From positions 1-5,364 of the forward strand of contig CAMJAG010000059.1 in the NCBI GenBank assembly GCA_946403545.1: a DNA stretch of 5,364 nucleotides, written 5' to 3'. The notes under the pieces were generated by a model. The model searched no databases, was not told where the DNA came from, and worked only from the letters and a program-made list of their open reading frames with translations. Positions 1-5,364 of this stretch are shown piece after piece. How positions within the stretch are numbered: position 1 is the stretch's first letter; each line of letters starts with the position of its first letter. A program made the translations under genes and the position numbers. The DNA comes from an uncultured Caryophanales bacterium. Lineage in GTDB: Bacteria > Bacillota_I > Bacilli_A > RFN20 > CAG-826.

Positions 1-2
1 CA

Positions 3-2129
3 TCTCAAGGTGGTGGTGCTACATCAAAAACACCTGCAACAAGCATTCCTGCTCCAGCAAGTGGCTTCGCATTTGATGATAGTCAATTAAACACTGCTCA
101 AGAAATCCACACAGAAAACCAACTTAAATATTTAAATTGGAATGGCGAATACTATAAGATTACCGCTAGTGATTTAGATAGATTCCAAGCAAGTGGTAAA
201 TCAAATAGCTCCACTCCATTAGCAGTTAAACTTAACTGGAGTTACACAGCTCCAAGCGGTAAATCTGTTTCTTCCTTTAAAGTAGCTGTTAGCCAAAAAC
301 AAGATTTAAGCAATTCGTTTACAGTTAATGGAACAAGCGCTCAATCTATTTCCATTTATAACTCATTCTTAGGCACTAACTATTTCAAAGTTATTGCTAC
401 ATTAAATGATGGAACTACAGAAGAATCCGCTGTTAAAACATTTAAAGTAACTACACAAGCTCCACGTAACTTAAGTGTTGGTAATTTACCAAACTGCCGT
501 GATACCGGTGGTAGAACAACTTATGCTGGTGGCACAATTAAACAAGGTTTGATTTACCGTACAAGTGGTAATAAGTTTGATAATAGCAGTGCACCAGATG
601 CTACAGCTAAATCCATCTTAAAAGATGTATTGAAAGTTAAAACAGAAATTAACGTTGCAGATAACACTGGTTATAACATTTCCATTAGCGGCACAAGTGT
701 TAAAACTGCATTCATGGATTATGGAAAAACTCCATATTCCAATATGTCTAGAAACTCACAAAGAATTAGACAAGTATTTGAAATCTTAGGTAACGAAGCA
801 AATTACCCAGTTTATTATCACTGCCGTATCGGTACAGATAGAACTGGTATCGTTGGTATTTGCTTAGGCGGTTTATTAGGTATTCCATTTAACGAAGTTA
901 TTCAAGATTATGCATTCTCTAACTTCGCTCCAATTGATGGACAAAGATATCCAAATAAATTCCCTGCAGCAGAAACTGAAAGTGCTAGCCAAGATGGTAA
1001 TGGTGATGATCCAGCAAAATATATCGCTGAAATCTTAGCTATGCCAGGTAAAAACTTCCAAGAACAAACATATTATTCATTACTTTCTTTAGGTATTCCT
1101 GCTGCTACATTAAATAATGTCATCGATATTATGACTGAAGGTAATAAAGCAGAAATCCCTGCATATAGCCTTGCTACAGCAAATGATATGACACTTGAAG
1201 GTGGTGCTACTAAGAAAACTGGTGGTTCTGATTACAAAGATCCAGCAACTTACGTTGAATTAACAAATGGCAAATCCGCTAGCTTTAAAGTTAATGTTTC
1301 CGCTGGTGATGCAAATGTTGTTGCATTCTTAGGTTGTACTGACAAATCTTCTACAACTAAATTAGCAAGTGGTATTGATCTTAAAATTGACGGTGTTTCT
1401 CAAACAATTATTGATAGAAACCACTGGAGATGTGGCTTTGGTACTACATCACGTACAGGTTGTACAGGCTATATGTTCATCAATTTAGGCAAATATGGTT
1501 TAACTGCTGGCGAACACACAATCACAATTGCTGGTAAGAGTAATACTAAATACAATTTAGGCACAATTGGTGTATTTGGTGTTGGTGGTTCTGGTCAAGG
1601 TGGTCAAGGTGGTGGAACCGAAACTCATGAACATAACTTTACATATGGTAATGCTATTGAAGCAAGCGGAACATCAACTCACTACGAAGGTACTTGTTCT
1701 TGTGGTAAAAAGGCTGTTAAATGGTCTGTTAACACAAATACAAGTGGACAAGCTACAACAAAAAGAGGCGAAAAACTTTCTACAAATGGTAACTTCTTTG
1801 AATATAAAGTTACTTACACAGGAACCTTAAGTGGAAAATTATATGTTTTAGCAGGTGTCGATACATGGAATCAAAACTCTGGTTATGGATTCTTCTATAA
1901 CAACGCTGCTAACTTAGAGTTCTCTATTAATGGAGCTGTCGCTACTATTACAAACACAAAATCTTACGCTGATAATGGATGCAAAGAAGGCTCTGATACA
2001 GATGAAACAAAAGCAGCTTTAATGGAAGTTTGTGCAGCAAGTTTACAAGATGGTACAAACACAATTAAAGTTACTAGAAAAGGTAGCCGTTCCGCTACAA
2101 TGTACGATTTCTTCGTCATTGAAGACTAA
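3..2129 (+). CDS. Modular, probably secreted tyrosine-phosphatase-like protein (5' end missing)
   Basis: The frame is open from the window edge to TAA at 2127-2129, giving 708 visible residues; residue numbers count from the codon at 3. A Gly/Ser/Thr/Pro-rich stretch (1-25) precedes an FN3-like beta domain (about 70-155). The phosphatase domain (about 158-380) has NCRDTGG at 164-170, GLIYRTSG at 182-189 and the P-loop HCRIGTDRTG at 273-282, with Cys274 as predicted nucleophile and Arg280 binding phosphate. This resembles the bacterial Y_phosphatase3/LipA-like group, which removes phosphate from phosphotyrosine, phosphoinositides or similar esters; the substrate here is unknown. A beta-sandwich module (about 384-525), a Gly/Gln linker (526-538), a His/Cys motif (542-567) and a second beta-sandwich module (about 570-708) follow; both modules look like carbohydrate-binding modules. 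Export is inferred from this architecture because the signal peptide would lie off the window. No LPXTG or C-terminal membrane segment is present. TTG at 549 is not the start, since conserved phosphatase sequence lies upstream of it. Confidence 0.85.
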   Translation, partial: SQGGGATSKTPATSIPAPASGFAFDDSQLNTAQEIHTENQLKYLNWNGEYYKITASDLDRFQASGKSNSSTPLAVKLNWSYTAPSGKSVSSFKVAVSQKQDLSNSFTVNGTSAQSISIYNSFLGTNYFKVIATLNDGTTEESAVKTFKVTTQAPRNLSVGNLPNCRDTGGRTTYAGGTIKQGLIYRTSGNKFDNSSAPDATAKSILKDVLKVKTEINVADNTGYNISISGTSVKTAFMDYGKTPYSNMSRNSQRIRQVFEILGNEANYPVYYHCRIGTDRTGIVGICLGGLLGIPFNEVIQDYAFSNFAPIDGQRYPNKFPAAETESASQDGNGDDPAKYIAEILAMPGKNFQEQTYYSLLSLGIPAATLNNVIDIMTEGNKAEIPAYSLATANDMTLEGGATKKTGGSDYKDPATYVELTNGKSASFKVNVSAGDANVVAFLGCTDKSSTTKLASGIDLKIDGVSQTIIDRNHWRCGFGTTSRTGCTGYMFINLGKYGLTAGEHTITIAGKSNTKYNLGTIGVFGVGGSGQGGQGGGTETHEHNFTYGNAIEASGTSTHYEGTCSCGKKAVKWSVNTNTSGQATTKRGEKLSTNGNFFEYKVTYTGTLSGKLYVLAGVDTWNQNSGYGFFYNNAANLEFSINGAVATITNTKSYADNGCKEGSDTDETKAALMEVCAASLQDGTNTIKVTRKGSRSATMYDFFVIED

Positions 2130-2145
2130 ACATTTATATAAATAT

Positions 2146-2179
2146 AAGGCAACTTCGACATGAAGTTGTCTTTTTATTT
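2146..2179 (+). terminator. Rho-independent terminator of the phosphatase gene
   Basis: A stem begins 16 bases after the stop codon. AAGGCAACTTC (2146-2156) pairs with GAAGTTGTCTT (2162-2172) as 11 pairs including one G-U, around the 5-base loop GACAT. A run TTTTTATTT follows from 2171. It should end the phosphatase transcript and separate it from the hydrolase gene. Confidence 0.9.
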
Positions 2180-2199
2180 GCTTTGTTTACTAAATTATT

Positions 2200-2228
2200 G
2201 TGACAAATGGCTATCTTTTTAATATAAT
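2200..2228 (+). promoter_or_regulatory. Sigma-A-type promoter of the GH3 gene
   Basis: The -35 box GTGACA (2200-2205) matches TTGACA at 5 of 6 positions. A 17-base spacer follows, then a perfect -10 box TATAAT (2223-2228). Transcription would start near 2235 and leave a leader of about 46 bases. No operator or catabolite-repression (cre) site is evident, so the sequence shows no clear sign of sugar control. Confidence 0.8.
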
Positions 2229-2266
2229 GGGCTTGTATTAAAAATACATAACAAATGAAAACATAA

Positions 2267-2273
2267 AAGGGGG
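2267..2273 (+). promoter_or_regulatory. Ribosome binding site of the GH3 gene
   Basis: The purine run AAGGGGG ends 7 bases before the ATG at 2281, separated by ATTTTTT. It is a good Shine-Dalgarno match at standard spacing and fixes the start of the hydrolase. Confidence 0.85.
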
Positions 2274-2280
2274 ATTTTTT

Positions 2281-5265
2281 ATGTTTAATGTTTATGAAAG
2301 CTTTTTGGATAGAATTATTATCGCGGGCTATCCAGCAAGTTCCTTCTTATGGGGATTAGGTTTTCTAGTAGTAGGATTAATCCTATTAGCAGTATCTATT
2401 CCTTACTTTATCTTTAGATGGTATTTAGGTAGATTTAAATACATTTCTGGCGATAAAGAAATGGAACGTAAGTACAGAAAAGCTAAAAAGAGCGAAAGAA
2501 AGGCAATGAAAGAAGAAGTTTCAATGCCTGTCAAAAGAGTTGCTTTTGTTAAAAGAAGTTTACCTTGGTCTATTCCAGTATTAACAGTGGTTTGCGTTGT
2601 CTCGCTAGTAGCAGTCGCAGTCTTACCAGTTGTTTGGGAACAATTAATGGTTACTTTATCAGGTTCTCACGTAAAAGTTATTGATACTGAAACAAGTAAA
2701 CAAGCTGCAGCAGAAGCAAGAGAAAACGTTGTCACTATTGAGGAAGAAGGTATTGTTCTTCTTAAAAATGAAAACAACTGTTTACCACTTAATACAGAAG
2801 CAAATAACAAAGTTAACATCTTTGGTTCATGTGCTTTCGGTATGATGTATGGTAATGGTGGTTCAGGTACATTCGCTACTAACTGGACTAATGGTATCGT
2901 TGAAAGACGTGCTCTTAGATTTAATGAAGCAATGGTTTTAGAAGATATCGGATTTGAATATAACGAACATCTTTATAACGTAGTTGCTAATAACTTTAAG
3001 AGAAAAGGTACATATACAGCGGCAGATCCTGGAGATTATAAGATTAACACTGGTGTTAATACATATAACTATGCAGAAATCGTTTCTACATGTGTTCCTT
3101 ATGAATATGAAGTTCCTGCAGCACAATACACTAATGCAAATTTACCTGGTTTAAGTGGTCAATCTTTATTAGATGAAGCAAAAGAATATTCTGACACTGC
3201 AATTTATTGCATTTCTAGATACGGCACAGAATCTCAAGATATGAAGACTTCTGAAATGCAAATTAAAACAGAAGAAAGAAATATGATCACAATGTTAGAG
3301 AAAAACTTTGAAAAAGTTATTATTCTTCTTAACGTTCCTCAAACTATTGAAGCAGGATTCTTAAACGAAGAAGGAATTGATGCTGCTTTATATGTTGGCC
3401 ATCCAGGTTTAACAGGCACTAAAGCTATTGCAGAAGTTTTAGCAGGTAAAGTCAATCCTTCAGGAAGACTCGTTGATACTTGGGCATATGACGCTAAGAG
3501 TGCTCCTAGCTATCAATCATTTGGTAATGACACAACTCTTACATTCTCAAGTGGAAGAAGTGGTGAACCATTTGTAGAATTCGTTGAAGGTATCTATGTT
3601 GGATATCGTTACTATGTAACTCGTGCAATGACTGATGATTCATTCAACTATGATGAACAAGTTCAATACTCATTCGGTCATGGATTAAGTTACACAACAT
3701 TTGATCAATTTATTGATTCTTATAAAGTTGATAAAGATAAACAAACAGTGGAACTCACTATCGGTGTTAAAAACACTGGTGATGTTCCAGGAAAAGATGT
3801 TATCCAAGTTTATACACACGCTCCATATATTCCAGGTGGAGTAGAAAAATCTTACTATTCTTTACAAGAATTCGCTAAAACATCAGTTCTTAATCCAGGT
3901 GAAACAAAAGGTTATAAGATTGAATTCACATTCAGAGATATGGCTAGCTGGTCAACAGAAAAAGGTTGCTATATCCTAGATAAAGGTGATTATGAAATCT
4001 CATTAAGACACAATGTTTGGGATTATTTTGAACCAGCAACTGGTGGCAAAAATAAGAACATTGTTAACATCAACTTAGCAGATGATATCGAATATAGAAC
4101 AAGTTATCAAACTGGTCATGAATATGAAAATATCTTCCAAGAAGTTGAACAAGGACCAAATGACACTCCAATTCAATACTTATCACGTAATGACTGGACA
4201 GGCACTTGGACAAATAAAAACGACATCAATAGAGCAGGTGTTGCTGCTAACTTAGAAGGTGGCAAAGCTCTTGGTGATTGGAACTTCTCTGATAATCAAA
4301 TCGAAGGTGACGCACCTACAACAGGCGCAGGTAACGCGATTACATTAAGAGATTTAAAAGACGCTGATTGGGATGATGATAGATGGGAAGACTTATTAGA
4401 CAATATGTCCCGTAGCGAAATGCAAGACTTAATCGATAATGGTGGATTTAAAACAAGCAAAGTTTCTAGCATTGCTAAAGAAGAATCTAAAGATTACGAT
4501 GGTCCTGCAAGTGCATTCCACTCTGGTACAGGTCACCCAAGTGAAGTATTACTAGCTTCCACTTGGAATAGAAATATGGCAGAAATCATGGGTAATTCCA
4601 TTGGCAAAGAAGGTGCTGCTAGAGGTATTACTGGTTGGTATGCTCCTGGTATTAATATTCACCGTTCACCTTATGGTGGTAGAAACTTTGAATATTATTC
4701 AGAAGACCCACTAATCTCTGGCCAAATGGCAGGTTATACATCAATTGGTTTATCTAAATATGGTGTTTACGCATATGCAAAACACTTCGCACTTAACGAA
4801 CAAGAATATAATCGTGAAAAATTATATTGTTGGGCAAGCGAACAAGCTATTAGAGAAATCTACGCTCGTGGATTTGAACATTATGTCAATCTTGGTGGAT
4901 TAGGCTTAATGACATCCTTCAACAAAGTTGGTTCTTATTGGGCAGGCGCAAGCAAACCTCTATTAACTAACTTATTAAGAGAAGAATGGGGCTTCCATGG
5001 TGTTGTTGTTACTGACTATTGCTATTCCGCAACTATGGGTGCTAACGTTGGCTTAAGAGCAGGTAATGACTTATGGCTCTTAAAGAACTCATCCTATGGT
5101 GCTGCTCAAGTCTATAGTAAGACTCCAAACGACGCTATGAAGTTATTCAGAAGAGCATGTAAGAATATTCTCTATGCATGTGCTCATTCCAATAACGTTT
5201 GGACATTAGAAGACTATCAAGCTGTCGGCATTGATGAAATCGTCAAAGCTACTGATAGATCATAA
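2281..5265 (+). CDS. Membrane-anchored family 3 glycoside hydrolase with reversed domain order (beta-glucosidase-like)
   Basis: This is a complete 994-residue protein. Two hydrophobic segments (about 20-45 and 96-118) flank a Lys/Arg-rich loop (46-93). The positive-inside rule puts that loop in the cytoplasm and the enzyme outside the cell. The alpha/beta sandwich comes first (about 140-430), with EEGIVLLKNENNCLPL at 155-170, GHPG and NPSGRLVDT. EGIYVGYRYY and FGHGLSYTTF (465-474) lead into an FN3-like domain (about 475-582). A linker without a recognised fold (about 583-694) precedes the catalytic barrel (about 695-994). Barrel motifs are YDGP (Asp740), APGINIHRSP (788-797), GRNFEYYSEDP (800-810), KHFALNEQE (834-842) and VVVTDY, with Asp912 as predicted nucleophile. 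Glu317 in GTESQD aligns with the known acid/base position SGEGYD, so both catalytic residues seem present. Retaining hydrolysis of beta-glucosides or beta-xylosides from non-reducing ends is expected; exact specificity cannot be read. It has its own promoter. Confidence 0.93.
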   Translation: MFNVYESFLDRIIIAGYPASSFLWGLGFLVVGLILLAVSIPYFIFRWYLGRFKYISGDKEMERKYRKAKKSERKAMKEEVSMPVKRVAFVKRSLPWSIPVLTVVCVVSLVAVAVLPVVWEQLMVTLSGSHVKVIDTETSKQAAAEARENVVTIEEEGIVLLKNENNCLPLNTEANNKVNIFGSCAFGMMYGNGGSGTFATNWTNGIVERRALRFNEAMVLEDIGFEYNEHLYNVVANNFKRKGTYTAADPGDYKINTGVNTYNYAEIVSTCVPYEYEVPAAQYTNANLPGLSGQSLLDEAKEYSDTAIYCISRYGTESQDMKTSEMQIKTEERNMITMLEKNFEKVIILLNVPQTIEAGFLNEEGIDAALYVGHPGLTGTKAIAEVLAGKVNPSGRLVDTWAYDAKSAPSYQSFGNDTTLTFSSGRSGEPFVEFVEGIYVGYRYYVTRAMTDDSFNYDEQVQYSFGHGLSYTTFDQFIDSYKVDKDKQTVELTIGVKNTGDVPGKDVIQVYTHAPYIPGGVEKSYYSLQEFAKTSVLNPGETKGYKIEFTFRDMASWSTEKGCYILDKGDYEISLRHNVWDYFEPATGGKNKNIVNINLADDIEYRTSYQTGHEYENIFQEVEQGPNDTPIQYLSRNDWTGTWTNKNDINRAGVAANLEGGKALGDWNFSDNQIEGDAPTTGAGNAITLRDLKDADWDDDRWEDLLDNMSRSEMQDLIDNGGFKTSKVSSIAKEESKDYDGPASAFHSGTGHPSEVLLASTWNRNMAEIMGNSIGKEGAARGITGWYAPGINIHRSPYGGRNFEYYSEDPLISGQMAGYTSIGLSKYGVYAYAKHFALNEQEYNREKLYCWASEQAIREIYARGFEHYVNLGGLGLMTSFNKVGSYWAGASKPLLTNLLREEWGFHGVVVTDYCYSATMGANVGLRAGNDLWLLKNSSYGAAQVYSKTPNDAMKLFRRACKNILYACAHSNNVWTLEDYQAVGIDEIVKATDRS

Positions 5266-5280
5266 TCTAAAAATTTAACA

Positions 5281-5302
5281 AAAATAAAAGATGCCATCAA
5301 TT
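5281..5302 (+). terminator. Possible left half of the GH3 terminator, cut by the insertion sequence
   Basis: An A-rich stretch followed by GATGCCATC (5290-5298) looks like the A-tract and 5' arm of a bidirectional rho-independent terminator. The matching 3' arm (GATGGCATC then T-rich) is absent because the insertion sequence begins at 5303. No other terminator lies between the stop codon at 5265 and that point. This is an inference from half a structure. Confidence 0.35.
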
Positions 5303-5308
5303 TGATAT

Positions 5309-5346
5309 GAACCCCAAAAGTTGGACAACCAACTGGAGGGGTTTTT
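5309..5346 (+). promoter_or_regulatory. Two-part hairpin over the IS ribosome binding site, followed by a T-run
   Basis: AACCCC (5310-5315) pairs with GGGGTT (5338-5343). Inside it AGTTGG (5319-5324) pairs with CCAACT (5329-5334) around the loop ACAA, with a 3+3 internal loop between the stems. GGGG of the GGAGGGG ribosome binding site (5335-5341) sits in the outer stem, and TTTTT (5342-5346) follows. A transcript reading in from outside could be terminated here, or its transposase start site could be masked. Both are recognised ways in which insertion sequences limit transposase made from neighbouring promoters. Confidence 0.65.
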
Positions 5347-5349
5347 ATC

Positions 5350-5364
5350 ATGAGATGGACAAAA
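5350..5364 (+). CDS. Start of the IS3-family orfA (first transposase frame), 3' end missing
   Basis: ATG at 5350 opens a frame reading MRWTK to the window end. GGAGGGG (5335-5341) lies 8 bases upstream, a strong ribosome binding site. Its position just inside the terminal repeat is where IS3-family elements begin OrfA, the small helix-turn-helix DNA-binding protein that joins OrfB by -1 frameshifting to make the active DDE transposase. Five residues are too few to confirm this by sequence, so the call rests on the repeat, the binding site and the spacing. Confidence 0.6.

Larger units (their letters stand above)
5303..5364 (+). mobile_element. Left end of an IS3-family (IS150-type) insertion sequence, cut by the window edge
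   Basis: The sequence from TGATATGAACCCC through AAAAGTTGGACA (5303-5327) has the layout of the IS150-group terminal inverted repeat: a TG end, a CCC block at about bases 10-12, then GTTGGAC at bases 18-24, aligning without gaps to the IS150 end as I recall it. A ribosome binding site and a short frame start follow at the expected distance. The right end, the transposase and the target duplication lie outside the window, so whether the element is intact is unknown. Confidence 0.75.

Noticed and set aside
10..1230. Repeated GGTGGTGCTAC strings near 12 and 1201
   Set aside because: They are short matches from Gly/Ala/Thr-rich coding sequence with favoured codons and do not extend into a longer repeat.
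1567..1830. 87-codon frame on the + strand
   Set aside because: It lies wholly inside the phosphatase gene in another frame. Its low-complexity Val/Leu-rich start is a shadow of the GGT repeats of the Gly linker.
549..2129. TTG at 549 as the start of the phosphatase gene
   Set aside because: The frame is open back to the window edge, the conserved NCRDTGG motif and an FN3-like domain lie upstream in the same frame, and no convincing ribosome binding site precedes 549.
2180..2280. Riboswitch or leader RNA upstream of the GH3 gene
   Set aside because: The predicted leader after the -10 box is only about 46 bases, A-rich and without a notable stem, so it is too short for a known riboswitch.
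2938..3126. 62-codon frame on the - strand
   Set aside because: It lies opposite the strongly supported GH3 gene, with a Cys/Ile-rich product typical of antisense shadow frames and no family resemblance.
2281..5265. Reversed GH3 domain order as an assembly artefact or gene rearrangement
   Set aside because: One uninterrupted frame with a good promoter, ribosome binding site and membrane anchor spans all domains, and inverted GH3 enzymes are known in Firmicutes.
5295..5308. ATCAA/TTGAT palindrome as a complete terminator of the GH3 gene
   Set aside because: The stem would have at most four pairs with a tiny loop and no T-run after it, and its right half belongs to the insertion-sequence end.

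Overview
The window is AT-rich, with Leu mostly TTA, Arg mostly AGA, A/T-ending codons and a strong consensus sigma-A-type promoter. It holds two large, closely packed genes on the + strand for surface or secreted proteins. This suits a low-GC Firmicutes or Mollicutes-like gut bacterium (Bacilli, Erysipelotrichia or RF39-type lineages). That placement is inferred from composition and gene content, not from a marker gene. Both complete stop codons are TAA and all Trp codons seen are TGG, so nothing calls for a recoded TGA.

Layout: (1) Positions 3-2129 are the 3' part of a gene whose start lies before the window. It encodes a modular, probably exported protein with an FN3-like domain, a tyrosine-phosphatase-type domain carrying the Cys-X5-Arg loop HCRIGTDRTG, a beta-sandwich module, a Gly/Gln linker, a small His/Cys motif and a second beta-sandwich module. 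(2) Positions 2130-2280 are a 151-base intergenic region with a rho-independent terminator for the first gene, then a near-consensus promoter and a strong ribosome binding site for the next. (3) Positions 2281-5265 encode a complete 994-residue family 3 glycoside hydrolase. It has two N-terminal membrane segments and reversed domain order: the alpha/beta sandwich and FN3-like domain come first and the catalytic barrel last. (4) Positions 5266-5302 are a short spacer that may be the left half of the hydrolase gene's terminator. (5) From 5303 to the window end is the left end of an apparent IS3-family (IS150-type) insertion sequence. It has the terminal inverted repeat, a hairpin covering the transposase ribosome binding site, and the first five codons of its first reading frame.

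The two main genes are separate transcription units and need not share a pathway. Both point to life in a polymer-rich, probably host-associated habitat: one is a predicted outward-facing glycosidase acting on short beta-linked sugars, the other an apparently extracellular phosphatase with likely carbohydrate- or surface-binding modules. The most interesting points are the phosphatase's domain combination, the permuted membrane-anchored hydrolase, and the insertion sequence that seems to have landed in the hydrolase gene's terminator and carries its own protective hairpin.
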